Below, in pieces: positions 17,972 through 26,165 of a stretch of DNA of 64,000 nt. Source of the stretch: Hymenobacter glacialis (GTDB taxonomy: Bacteria > Bacteroidota > Bacteroidia > Cytophagales > Hymenobacteraceae); contig NZ_MDZC01000036.1 in assembly GCF_001816165.1 (NCBI RefSeq), positions 26,804 through 90,803 of the forward strand. Direction: 5' to 3'. The stretch's first letter is position 1. Each line of letters opens with the position of its first letter. Both the position numbers and the translations under genes were made by a program. The notes under the pieces are model-generated. The model was not told the DNA's origin. It saw nothing but the letters and a program-made list of their open reading frames with translations, and made no database searches.

Positions 17972-18904
17972 ATGAACAACTTCAGCTACATCCAGGTCAA
18001 TTCGGCCAAAGAAGCCACCGGCTACCGGCAGGCCACTCCCCAGGCCGCGTACATCGCCGGCGGCACCACGCTGCTCGACCTCATGAAGGGCAACCTGGAG
18101 GAGCACCCCCAGCTGGTCGACATCAACCTGCTGCCCTTCAAAGGCATCGAGCAAACCAGCGACGGGCTGCGCATTGGGGCCATGGAGCGCATGAGCGACG
18201 TAGGCGAGCACCCGCTGGTGCTGCAGCAGTACCCGGCCGTGTCGGAGTCGCTGCTGCTGGCGGCCTCGCCCCAGCTGCGCAACATGGCCAGCATTGGGGG
18301 CAATATGATGCAGCGTACCCGTTGCGGGTACTTCCGCGACGCGGCTTTTCCGTGCAACAAGCGGGTGCCCGGCTCGGGCTGCCCCGCGCAGGAAGGCAAC
18401 AATCACAACCTCGCCATTCTGGGCACCAGCGAGGCCTGCATCGCCACCTCCTACCCCGGCGACCTGGCGGTGGCGCTGGCTGCGCTGGACGCGGTGATGA
18501 CCCTGGAAAACGCCAAAGGCAAGCAACGCCGCGTGCCCGTGACGGAATTCTACGTACTCCCCGGCAAAACGCCCCAGCGAGAAACCGTGCTGGAACCTGG
18601 CGAGCTGATTGTGGCCGTAACTATTCCGGCCGCCGCGCACGCCCGGCGCTCTACCTACCTCAAGGTGCGCGAACGTTCCAGCTACGCCTACGCGCTGGCC
18701 TCGGCCGCGGTGGGCCTCGATGTGCAGAACGGCACCATTCGCTCGGCCCGGGTGGCGCTGGGCGGCGTGGGCACCAAGCCTTGGCGCAGCCCCGAAGCCG
18801 AAAAAGTACTGACCGGCGCGCCCGCCACGGAAGCCACGTTCCGGGCGCCGCGGCCGCGGCCTTGCGTGGGGCCCAGCCACGCGACGACAACCGCTTCAAA
18901 GTAG
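17972..18904 (+). CDS. paoB: periplasmic aldehyde oxidoreductase, FAD and [4Fe-4S] subunit, C-terminus frameshifted
   Basis: FAD-binding subunit of the molybdenum enzyme. FAD contacts are YIAGGTTLLDLMKG and NMASIGGNMMQRTRC. An insert with cysteines (RTRCGYFRD, PCNKRVPGSGCPAQ) matches the extra [4Fe-4S] cluster of PaoB. The frame ends after 310 residues in a Pro/Arg-rich tail that is not family-like. In another frame immediately after, at about 18850-18954, the expected end is found (ALRGAQPRDDNRFKVELAQ). One base is missing near 18845-18855, in a run of GCCGCGGCCGCGG. The intended product is about 327 residues, ending at 18954. This is probably an assembly deletion, otherwise a damaged C-terminus. 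Confidence 0.85.
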   Translation: MNNFSYIQVNSAKEATGYRQATPQAAYIAGGTTLLDLMKGNLEEHPQLVDINLLPFKGIEQTSDGLRIGAMERMSDVGEHPLVLQQYPAVSESLLLAASPQLRNMASIGGNMMQRTRCGYFRDAAFPCNKRVPGSGCPAQEGNNHNLAILGTSEACIATSYPGDLAVALAALDAVMTLENAKGKQRRVPVTEFYVLPGKTPQRETVLEPGELIVAVTIPAAAHARRSTYLKVRERSSYAYALASAAVGLDVQNGTIRSARVALGGVGTKPWRSPEAEKVLTGAPATEATFRAPRPRPCVGPSHATTTASK

Positions 18905-18973
18905 AGCTGGCCCAGAATACGCTGGTGCAGGCTTTGATGAAAGTAGTCGGGTAGTCGGCAAAGCAATTCCGCG

Positions 18974-19086
18974 AGAACGTCATGCTGAGCGCAGCCGAAG
19001 CATCTCGCGTACCGCCACTAATTCTTTTCAACGAATAGTTTACTACTGCATGCGAGATGCTTCGGCTGCGCTCAGCATGACGTTCT
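18974..19086. repeat. extragenic palindromic repeat, copy C, inside the pao operon
   Basis: Two arms of about 37 bp with the shared core GTCATGCTGAGC and GAAGCATCTC around a 39-bp centre. It lies between the FAD and molybdenum subunit genes, ending 18 bp before the latter's start, so its hairpin may affect relative expression of the two subunits. Confidence 0.85.
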
Positions 19087-19103
19087 GTTTAAAGCCTTCA
19101 CCT

Positions 19104-21437
19104 ATGGATACCGAACCAAAATTCTTCGAAACCAACCCTACTGCCGGCGTGGTAGGAAAGCCGCTGAACCGCGTGGATGGCCGGGACAAAGTGATGGGCC
19201 GGGCCAAATATTCGGCCGAGTTCAACAACCTGCCGGGCCTGGTGCATGCCGTGCTCAAAACCAGCGACGTGGCCAAGGGCCGCATCACGGGGTTCGACAC
19301 CACAGCCGCCCTGAAGCAACCGGGTGTACTGGCCATTATCACGCACCAGAACATCCCCAAGCTAGCCAAAACGCCTAACGATGCGGAGGACAAAAGGGCC
19401 ATTGGTGTGCACATGGGCTATTTGCCGCTCACCGACGACCAAATTTATTACGCCGGCCAGCCAGTGGCCGTGGTAGTGGCCGATACGCTGGAGCGCGCTC
19501 AGTACGCCGCTGCGCTGCTCAAAGTGCAGGTAGCGGTAGAAAAGCCCCTGGCTTCTTACGAAGACCCCAAGGCGCGGCTATTCGACCCCACCAAGCTGCA
19601 GGAAGGCAAAACCGCCCCCCACGTGGTGCGCGGCAGCGCCCAGGCGGCCTTCGCAGCAGCGCCCATTCAGCTCACGCACAAGTACACCCACGCCATCAAC
19701 CACCATAATCCGATGGAGCCCGGCGCGACAACTGCCCACTGGGAAGCGCCCGACCGACTCACGGTGTACGAGTCGACGCAGGGCGTGACGCGCACGCAGA
19801 AGGCACTAAGTACCATGCTGGGCCTCTCGGCCGAGCAGGTGCGGGTGGTAACGAAGTTCCTTGGCGGCGGCTTTGGCTGCAAAGGCTCGTGCTGGCCCCA
19901 CACCGTGCTCACGGTGCAGGCCGCCAAATTTGTGGGCCGGCCGGTGAAGCTGGCCCTCACCCGGCCGCAGATGTTTACGAGCATGGGCCACCGCGAAGAC
20001 CAGACCCAGACCCTGCGCCTGGGCGCTACCAACGACGGCAAGCTCACGGCCCTCATTCACGAGAAAACCTCCACCACGTCGCCCTGGGACAACTACGCCG
20101 AGTCGAATAGCAAAATCGTGAACATGCTATACGAGTGCCCCAACTTTGAGGCCTCCTACCAGTTGGCCCGGGCCAATGTGATGACTTCCACCTACACCCG
20201 GGCTCCCGGCGAGGCACCGGGCTCGTTTGCGCTGGAGAGTTCAATGGACGACCTGGCCTACCAGCTGGGCATCGACCCCATTGAAATTCGCCTGCGCAAC
20301 TACGCCGAGAAAGACCCCAGCTCCGGCCAGCCGTGGAGCAGCAAAAGCCTGAAGCAGTGCTACGCCCGTGGGGCCGAACTCTTTGGCTGGAGCAAGCGCA
20401 ACCCCAAGGCCGGCGTCACCCGCAACGGCCGCCTGCTGGTGGGCTGGGGCATGGCCACGGCCAGCTACCCGGTGCACAACTCGCAGGGCATGGCCCGCGC
20501 CCGTCTCTACGCCGACGGCCACGCCGTGGTACAGTCCGGCGCCACCGACCTGGGCACCGGCACTTACACCGTGATGACCCAGGTGGCCGCCGAAGCCCTG
20601 GGCCTGCCCGTGGAAAAAGTGCGCTTCGAGTTGGGCGACACCAAGCTGCCCACGGCCCCCAACTCGGGTGGCTCGGTGGCGGCGGGCACAGTGTCGTCGT
20701 CGGTGTACATGGCCGTGCAGGACTTGTGGCAGAAGCTCATTAAAGTAGCAGTTCTCGACAAAAAATCACCCCTGCACCGCGCCAAGACTGCCGATGTGGA
20801 AGTGAAGGACGGCCGCCTGCAGCTGAAAGACAACCCCAAGAAGGGCGAGGACTTTGCCACCCTCATGAAGCGCGCCGACATGGCCGATGTGGAAGGCAAC
20901 GGCCAGGGCCGCTACGGTAGCGGCTACGAAGATGCCCAAACCGCCGCCAACGCCAACCCCGCCAAAAAAGACGAGGCCCCGCACCACTCCATGCACGCCT
21001 TCGGGGCGCACTTCTGCGAAGTGCAGGTAGACCCCGACCTGGGTACCGTGCGCGTGACGCGCTGGGTGAGCGTGCACGGCGCCGGCCGTATTCTGAACGC
21101 CAAAACGGCCCGCAGCCAGATTATTGGTGGTAGCATTTTCGGCATCGGCGCGGCTTTGATGGAAGCCACCGTGCGCGACCAGAAACTGGCCCGCTACACC
21201 AACGCTTCCCTGGCCGACTACCACATTCCCGTGAACGCCGACATTCCGGACATGACCGTGGAATTTGTGGAGGAGCACGACCCTTACATCAACGCCATGG
21301 GCGTGAAGGGCATTGGCGAAATCTCGATGGTGGGCGTAACGGCCGCCGTGGCCAACGCCGTATTCCACGCCACTGGCAAGCGCGTGCGCGAGCTGCCCAT
21401 CACGCCGGACAAGATTCTGGGCACCAAGGCGGTGTAA
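19104..21437 (+). CDS. paoC: periplasmic aldehyde oxidoreductase, molybdenum-binding subunit
   Basis: Catalytic molybdopterin subunit, 777 residues from the ATG at 19104 (MDTEPKFFETN); codons upstream to 19050 come from the palindromic repeat. The N-terminal a/b hammerhead has GRAKYSAEFNN. Molybdopterin-binding motifs include FLGGGFGCKG, SYTRAPG-type TYTRAPGEAPGSFALESSMD, and QSGATDLGTGTYTVM. The catalytic glutamate is in KGIGEISMVG near the C-terminus. Together with the two upstream genes it would oxidise aldehydes or N-heterocycles in the periplasm. The mocA-like gene overlaps its stop by one base (TAATG), tying cofactor maturation to enzyme synthesis. Confidence 0.9.
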   Translation: MDTEPKFFETNPTAGVVGKPLNRVDGRDKVMGRAKYSAEFNNLPGLVHAVLKTSDVAKGRITGFDTTAALKQPGVLAIITHQNIPKLAKTPNDAEDKRAIGVHMGYLPLTDDQIYYAGQPVAVVVADTLERAQYAAALLKVQVAVEKPLASYEDPKARLFDPTKLQEGKTAPHVVRGSAQAAFAAAPIQLTHKYTHAINHHNPMEPGATTAHWEAPDRLTVYESTQGVTRTQKALSTMLGLSAEQVRVVTKFLGGGFGCKGSCWPHTVLTVQAAKFVGRPVKLALTRPQMFTSMGHREDQTQTLRLGATNDGKLTALIHEKTSTTSPWDNYAESNSKIVNMLYECPNFEASYQLARANVMTSTYTRAPGEAPGSFALESSMDDLAYQLGIDPIEIRLRNYAEKDPSSGQPWSSKSLKQCYARGAELFGWSKRNPKAGVTRNGRLLVGWGMATASYPVHNSQGMARARLYADGHAVVQSGATDLGTGTYTVMTQVAAEALGLPVEKVRFELGDTKLPTAPNSGGSVAAGTVSSSVYMAVQDLWQKLIKVAVLDKKSPLHRAKTADVEVKDGRLQLKDNPKKGEDFATLMKRADMADVEGNGQGRYGSGYEDAQTAANANPAKKDEAPHHSMHAFGAHFCEVQVDPDLGTVRVTRWVSVHGAGRILNAKTARSQIIGGSIFGIGAALMEATVRDQKLARYTNASLADYHIPVNADIPDMTVEFVEEHDPYINAMGVKGIGEISMVGVTAAVANAVFHATGKRVRELPITPDKILGTKAV

Positions 21438-22096
21438 TGCCCACATTCCCATCTCAAAATGCCAGCGCCACCGTTCCCGACACTTCGCCGGGGGCGGTGG
21501 CGCTGCTGTTACTGGCGGCCGGCGCTTCTACCCGCATGGGCCGGGCCAAGCAGCTGCTACCCTACCACGGCCGCACCCTGCTCCGCCACGCTGCCGAAAC
21601 GGCCGTGGCCACCGGCTGCAGCCCGCTGGTGCTGGTAACGGGGGCGCTCCATGAAGCCCTAGCTGCTGAAGTAGCAGACCTGCCCTTCAAGACTGTGTAC
21701 AACCCCGAGTGGCAAAGCGGCATGGCTTCGTCCATTCAGGCGGGGCTGGCAGCAGCGGCACCAACCCGGCCCGCGGCCTACCTCATCATGCTCAGCGACC
21801 AGCCGCTCGTTACGTCCGAGTTGCTGCTGCAACTGCTGGCGCTGCAGCGGCAGAGCCAGGCCCCCATCGTGGCCGCTGCCTACGGCGATACGCTGGGTGT
21901 ACCCGCCGTTTTCGACCAGTCGCTCCTCCCCGCGCTGCACCGTTTGCGGGGCGCACAGGGCGCCAACCGCCTCATTGCAGAGCTGGGCGCAGCCGTAGGC
22001 CGCATCTCATTCCCCGAAGGCCTGCTTGACGTGGACACCCCGGAACAATACGCCGCCCTGTTAGCGCAGCAAAAACCCCTGAACGATTACAAGTAG
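21437..22096 (+). CDS. mocA: molybdenum cofactor nucleotidyltransferase, MocA-like
   Basis: Nucleotidyltransferase of 219 residues in the MobA/MocA group. LLAAGASTRMGRAKQLLPY (residues about 19-37) is the nucleotide-binding signature; YNPEWQSGMASSIQAGL and LMLSDQPLV follow, the latter with the metal-binding Asp. MocA adds CMP to molybdopterin, giving the dinucleotide form used by xanthine-oxidase-family enzymes such as the one encoded just upstream. The ATG overlaps the stop of the catalytic subunit gene, so translation is coupled. The choice of CTP over GTP is inferred from context, not from specificity residues. Confidence 0.85.
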   Translation: MPTFPSQNASATVPDTSPGAVALLLLAAGASTRMGRAKQLLPYHGRTLLRHAAETAVATGCSPLVLVTGALHEALAAEVADLPFKTVYNPEWQSGMASSIQAGLAAAAPTRPAAYLIMLSDQPLVTSELLLQLLALQRQSQAPIVAAAYGDTLGVPAVFDQSLLPALHRLRGAQGANRLIAELGAAVGRISFPEGLLDVDTPEQYAALLAQQKPLNDYK

Positions 22097-22129
22097 CGAA
22101 TTCCAGACTGATGTCACCGCTTCTCGGCT

Positions 22130-22150
22130 CCCCTCTCTTTTGGAGAGGGG
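22130..22150. terminator. hairpin after mocA
   Basis: Perfect 8-bp stem CCCCTCTC/GAGAGGGG with a 5-base loop, 34 bp after the mocA stop, followed by GC-rich sequence and GGTTTTGCC. It may end the pao operon, or be another small dispersed palindrome. Confidence 0.4.
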
Positions 22151-22242
22151 CCGGGGGTGAGGTTTTGCCGTGCGCGCCGTCCTCACTAACCGATAAAAGG
22201 CGCTAACGAACAGGACGTAATTACAACCGGCGTGTTCCGCTC

Positions 22243-23520
22243 CTACTTTGTGCCCGTTTCCAGTTCCCGCAGCTTATCGGCCCGCCAGGCCGTGACCGCC
22301 ACCACCACCAGCGTCATTAGTCCACCGAAAACCACCGACGTCACTGTGCCCATCAGCTTGGCCGCAGCACCGCTCTCGAAGGCTCCAATCTCATTGCTGG
22401 AACCAATAAAAATGTTGTTCACCGCCGACACCCGGCCCTTCATGTACTCCGGCGTGTAGGTGTGAATGAGCGTGGAGCGCACAATAACCGAAACCGAGTC
22501 GAATACCCCCGTCAGAAACAGCAGAAATAGCGACAGCGCAAAGCTTTTTGACAAGGCAAACCCGATGGTGGCCAGCCCAAAACCCGCCACTGCCCACAGC
22601 AGCTTGCGGCCCGCACGGCGCCGCAGTGGCGAGTACGTGAGCCACACGGCCATCAGCACCGAGCCCACAGCCGGCGCGGCCCGCAGGTAGCCCAGCCCAT
22701 CGGGGCCGGTTTGCAGAATGTCTTTGGCGAAGATGGGCAGCAGCGCCACTGCCCCGCCAAAGAGCACCGCAAACAAATCGAGCGACAGCGCTGCCAGCAC
22801 TATCTGGTTGTTGAAAATAAATCTGACGCCGCTCAACACGCTCTCCTTCAGATTGAGGCGCATGCCCTCCTGCTCCGGCAGGGCCCGCCCGGCAATGCTG
22901 GCAAACAGCAGCAGCGAAGTAAACATGAGCACCGTATCAACGCCGTAGGCAAAGCCTTTGCCCAGCTGCGCAAATAGCAGCCCGCCAATAGCCGGCCCCA
23001 GCACCGCCGATGCCTGCCAACTGGTGGAATTCCACGTCACGGCATTGGAGAGAAAGCTGCGGTTGGGCAGCAGCTGGGGCATAAACGAGAACAGCGCCGG
23101 CCCCATAAACCCGCGCGCAATGCCGCTCACAAACAGCACTACGTACAGCATGGCCACGTACAATGGATACGTTAGCACCTGCTTATTGGCAAAAAAAGCT
23201 ATGCCCGCCGGCTTGGTGAGCAGGTACAGGCTGAGCGAGCACAGGAACAGCACCACCATGGCCGGCACAATGATTTTCTTGCGTGGCACCGAATCCGCCA
23301 CGTGTCCGGCATACAGCGACACGGTGATGCTCGGAATGGCTTCGGCCAACCCGATGAGGCCCAGCGCCAGCGGGTTGTTGGTGAGTTCGTAAATCTGCCA
23401 GCCCACCACCACGCCCTGAATCTGGCTGGCTACTATGTAGAGAACCCGGGCCGAGAGCAGGCGGCGAAAATCAGGCAGCCGCAGGGCCGCGTAAGGGTCG
23501 TGGGCAACGGGAAGTAGCAT
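22243..23520 (-). CDS. MFS transporter, EntS-like group
   Basis: Major facilitator protein of 425 residues from the ATG at 23520 (MLLPVAHDPYAALRLPDF), with twelve hydrophobic segments. The cytoplasmic loop motif after helix 2 is seen as AGHVADSVPRKKI, the usual GxxxDRxGRR variant of the MFS_3/EntS-like group. A second version between helices 8 and 9 is SPLRRRAGRK. Relatives export siderophores or drugs, but no neighbouring siderophore genes support that here. The longer frame to 23601 lacks protein-like character. A -7 box lies 41 bp upstream. Confidence 0.85.
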   Translation of the reverse strand: MLLPVAHDPYAALRLPDFRRLLSARVLYIVASQIQGVVVGWQIYELTNNPLALGLIGLAEAIPSITVSLYAGHVADSVPRKKIIVPAMVVLFLCSLSLYLLTKPAGIAFFANKQVLTYPLYVAMLYVVLFVSGIARGFMGPALFSFMPQLLPNRSFLSNAVTWNSTSWQASAVLGPAIGGLLFAQLGKGFAYGVDTVLMFTSLLLFASIAGRALPEQEGMRLNLKESVLSGVRFIFNNQIVLAALSLDLFAVLFGGAVALLPIFAKDILQTGPDGLGYLRAAPAVGSVLMAVWLTYSPLRRRAGRKLLWAVAGFGLATIGFALSKSFALSLFLLFLTGVFDSVSVIVRSTLIHTYTPEYMKGRVSAVNNIFIGSSNEIGAFESGAAAKLMGTVTSVVFGGLMTLVVVAVTAWRADKLRELETGTK

Positions 23521-23560
23521 AGGGCAAACGCACAAAAACCGCCTGTGCAGCAGCTTGCTC

Positions 23561-23568
23561 CAAAGGTA
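23561..23568 (-). promoter_or_regulatory. -7 promoter element for the MFS gene
   Basis: Minus-strand TACCTTTG fits TAnnTTTG and predicts a leader of about 35 nt. No convincing -33 box is seen. Confidence 0.4.
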
Positions 23569-23655
23569 GGCGCGCTTACGGTGCCAGTTGCGACAGACCA
23601 CTACTTTAACCTACATTGCAGCCCGCTTCCCACGTTTTTTTTCAGCGTTCGGCTT

Positions 23656-24060
23656 ATGGTAGTTTTTGGCCTAGAAATAACGCCTCGCCCCGACCTGCCC
23701 GCCATTGTCGCTAGGTGGCAGCGCGAAATCACCGATTCTGAATTACGGGCGGGCTACTTCGCCATTCTCGACGCCGCCGATGCCCAGCAGTGCTCCCGCT
23801 GGCTCCTGGACCTGCGCCGCCGCGATGAGCTCACCAGCACCGAACTTGCCGCCTGGATAAACGCTGATTTCTTCCCCAAGCTCCCCCAGCGCTATGCCCA
23901 GCCTGTTCGCATTGCGTTCCTGGTTTCACCCATGCGGGCCCTTCAGGAGCAGTCAGATAGCTCTGTGGCCACCATTGCCACCGCCAGCCAAACCCGCCAC
24001 GGCTACAGCACCGCCCTTTTCACCGACGAAGCCGCAGCTTACGATTGGCTGGCCCGTTAA
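23656..24060 (+). CDS. SpoIIAA/STAS-like hypothetical protein
   Basis: Soluble protein of 134 residues from the ATG at 23656 (MVVFGLEITPRPDLPAIVARW). Alternating strands and helices, with CSRWLLDLRRRDELTSTELAAW in the middle and FTDEAAAYDWL at the end, resemble the STAS/SpoIIAA-like proteins common in Hymenobacter-type genomes, in which the last helix has the form E-A-x-x-WL. It has no signal peptide and no catalytic motif. The longer frame to 23545 would overlap the MFS promoter and is rejected. Function unknown; the family call is tentative. Confidence 0.6.
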   Translation: MVVFGLEITPRPDLPAIVARWQREITDSELRAGYFAILDAADAQQCSRWLLDLRRRDELTSTELAAWINADFFPKLPQRYAQPVRIAFLVSPMRALQEQSDSSVATIATASQTRHGYSTALFTDEAAAYDWLAR

Positions 24061-24207
24061 ATAAACGCAAGAAAAAAATGCGTCGGATGCATCTTTTTTT
24101 TTTAAACGGTGGATACGAATTTTGATATAAAAACGTCCTACACCCACTTCAGAAGAAGACTGCTTGAATAAAAAGAAAAGATTTGGGCTTTTTTTATTCC
24201 CTTGCTA

Positions 24208-24239
24208 TTGCGAATTTGCATTGCGCCGCTCTACATTTG
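24208..24239 (+). promoter_or_regulatory. promoter of the ECF sigma gene
   Basis: TTG at 24208-24210, a 21-bp spacer, then TACATTTG at 24232-24239, an exact match to the Bacteroidota consensus TTG-(19-21)-TAnnTTTG. The predicted leader before the sigma gene is about 105 nt. The rest of the 289-bp gap is AT-rich with no gene seen. Confidence 0.7.
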
Positions 24240-24349
24240 GTCCGATTCTAGCGGGTAAATAATCCCGACTGTTCGTCGCTTCTCATATTTTTCAGGTAAC
24301 TGCATACTATTGGCCTAAAGCTCTACGTTCTCTTCATCCGTAGCCCTTT

Positions 24350-24985
24350 ATGGACCATTTGCAACCTAGCGACTCCGCGCTCATCTCGTTTTACCTGGCC
24401 GGCCAGGAATCCGCCTTTGCCATCCTTTTGGAGCGGCACCGGAGCCGTGCCTACACCACCATCCTTCTCATCGTGCGCGACGAGGACGTGGCCGAAGACC
24501 TGCTGCAGGACACGTTCATCAAGGCCATTCACACCCTCAAAAGTGGCCGCTACAACGAAGAAGGCAAGTTTGCGCCGTGGATTTGCCGCATTGCCCACAA
24601 CCTCGCCATCGATTCGTTTCGCCGGGGCAAGCGTGTACCCCACGTAAGCCTCACCGACAACGACCGGCTGGCCAACACGCTCACTATTGCCGACGACGGC
24701 CCGGACGATATCCTGGCCCGGGAGGAAACCCACACGCGCCTTCGGGCGTTAATCCAGGAACTGCCTGCTGCCCAAAAAGAAGTGCTGCTTATGCGCCATT
24801 ACGGCGACATGAGCTTCCAGGAAATTGCCGATGCAACCGGCGTGAGCATCAACACGGCCCTGGGCCGGATGCGCTACGCGCTGATTAATCTGCGGAAGAA
24901 AATGACCGCCAACCCCGTTTATTATGATTCAAACCTTACCCTATTCGACACTGCTCCAGTACGTGTACAACGAATTGCCTCTTGA
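24350..24985 (+). CDS. ECF-type sigma-70 factor
   Basis: Sigma factor of 211 residues. Region 2 is at about 10-85 with DEDVAEDLLQDTFIKAIHTL and PWICRIAHNLAIDSFRR (the -10 recognition segment). Region 4 is at about 130-190 with LPAAQKEVLLMRHYGDMSFQEIA and SINTALGRMRYALINLRK, the helix-turn-helix for the -35. There is no region 1.1 or 3. The last 62 bp overlap, in a different frame, the start of a small gene that probably encodes its partner. The preceding promoter has the housekeeping consensus rather than a distinct one, so autoregulation is not shown. Target genes are unknown. Confidence 0.92.
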   Translation: MDHLQPSDSALISFYLAGQESAFAILLERHRSRAYTTILLIVRDEDVAEDLLQDTFIKAIHTLKSGRYNEEGKFAPWICRIAHNLAIDSFRRGKRVPHVSLTDNDRLANTLTIADDGPDDILAREETHTRLRALIQELPAAQKEVLLMRHYGDMSFQEIADATGVSINTALGRMRYALINLRKKMTANPVYYDSNLTLFDTAPVRVQRIAS

Positions 24986-25154
24986 AAGGCAGCGCGAGGT
25001 AGAGGAGGTCTTGCAGCACGACCCGGAACTGGCTTCCACGTGCGCCGACCTTCTTTTGGCCCAGCGGGCTCTCGACGGCGTACGCCGCGAGCCCCGGCCC
25101 CAAACCTCCGAGGCCATTTTGCGCTATTCGCGCACCTTTTTAGCCAGCTGCTAG
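24924..25154 (+). CDS. small acidic protein overlapping the sigma gene, possible sigma regulator
   Basis: Frame of 76 residues beginning with ATG inside the last 21 codons of the sigma gene, so the two are translationally coupled. The sequence LLQYVYNELPLERQREVEEVL and TCADLLLAQRALDGV resembles the N-terminal helical part of zinc-finger (ZAS-type) anti-sigma factors, where a helix beginning LLxYLxGELP is usual, but it has no His-x3-Cys-x2-Cys zinc motif and no transmembrane helix. It may be a minimal soluble regulator of the sigma factor. This rests on position and helix similarity only. Confidence 0.65.
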   Translation: MIQTLPYSTLLQYVYNELPLERQREVEEVLQHDPELASTCADLLLAQRALDGVRREPRPQTSEAILRYSRTFLASC

Positions 25155-25207
25155 CTTTTCGCATTTTTCTGCCGTTCGCGTTCCGCGTGCGCCGCAGGGC
25201 TTGACAA

Positions 25208-25306
25208 CAGAACGTCATGCTGCGCTTGCCGAAGCATCTCTACCGCAGCAGTAAATCAATTACTCTCGCGGTAGAGATGCTTCGGCAAGCGCAGCATGAC
25301 GTTCTG
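25208..25306. repeat. extragenic palindromic repeat, copy D (perfect arms)
   Basis: Arms of 39 bp that are exact reverse complements (core GTCATGCTGCGC and GAAGCATCTCTACCGC) around a 21-bp loop. It is the best-preserved copy in the window and lies between the sigma partner gene and nth. Confidence 0.9.
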
Positions 25307-25372
25307 CTTTCACTCACGGTCTGGTTGAGCATCACGTTCTTTGGACTGTTGTTTTCAATAGCCTCCCCCGTC

Positions 25373-26059
25373 ATGCGCCGCGCCGACCGATTCCAGCACT
25401 TCCTCGACTACTTCACCACCCACTTTCCGGAGCCCAAAACCGAGCTGGACTATGGCAGCCCCTATGAGCTGATTGTGGCCGTGGTGCTCAGTGCGCAGTG
25501 CACCGACAAGCGCGTGAATCTGGTGATGCCCGGCCTGCTGGAGGAGTTTCCCACGGCCGCGCACCTGGGCGCCGCCGCCGCCGAAGACATTTTCCCCTTC
25601 ATCAGCAGCGTCTCCTACCCCAACAACAAAGCCAAGCACCTCGCCGGCCTGGGCCGCATGCTCACCGAAGACTTCGGCGGCGAGGTACCCAGCCAGATTG
25701 AGGAGCTGCAGCGCCTGCCCGGCGTGGGCCGCAAAACGGCCAATGTGGTGGCGTCCGTCATCTACAACCAGCCCGCCATGGCCGTGGATACGCACGTGTT
25801 CCGGGTATCGCACCGCATCGGCCTCGTGCCCAAAACCGCCACCACACCCCTGGCCGTGGAGAAAGCCCTGGTGCGGTACATTCCGCAGGAGCTGGTAAAC
25901 AAAGCGCACCATTGGCTCATTTTACACGGCCGCTACATCTGCGTGGCCCGCTCCCCCAAGTGCGGCATCTGCCCGCTGGCGCCCAGCTGCGCCTACTTTG
26001 CCAAGCACTTCGGCAAAGACCTAGCATCCGAAACCATCACGTCCGACCAAGCACTCTGA
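25373..26059 (+). CDS. nth: endonuclease III
   Basis: Bifunctional DNA glycosylase/AP lyase that removes oxidised pyrimidines, 228 residues. The helix-hairpin-helix LPGVGRKTANVV contains the catalytic Lys, and VDTHVFRVSHR holds the catalytic Asp. The C-terminal [4Fe-4S] ligands appear as C-x6-C-x2-C-x5-C (CVARSPKCGICPLAPSC). The start is the ATG at 25373 (MRRADRFQHFLDYF); the frame extends to 25217, but that part is the palindromic repeat and intergenic sequence. MutY, the related adenine glycosylase, is encoded at 32967. Confidence 0.96.
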   Translation: MRRADRFQHFLDYFTTHFPEPKTELDYGSPYELIVAVVLSAQCTDKRVNLVMPGLLEEFPTAAHLGAAAAEDIFPFISSVSYPNNKAKHLAGLGRMLTEDFGGEVPSQIEELQRLPGVGRKTANVVASVIYNQPAMAVDTHVFRVSHRIGLVPKTATTPLAVEKALVRYIPQELVNKAHHWLILHGRYICVARSPKCGICPLAPSCAYFAKHFGKDLASETITSDQAL

Positions 26060-26165
26060 AAGCCGTTACATTTTTGTTCGCGCAGCATGCGGCACAACAC
26101 AGCATAAGCCCGGCAATTATGGGTACAAAACGTTGCATATTACACTGTAACGAGCCAAAACTTCT

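Noticed and set aside
25217..25372. Upstream start for nth at 25217
   Set aside because: The first 30 codons are palindromic repeat DNA, and the family begins at the ATG at 25373.
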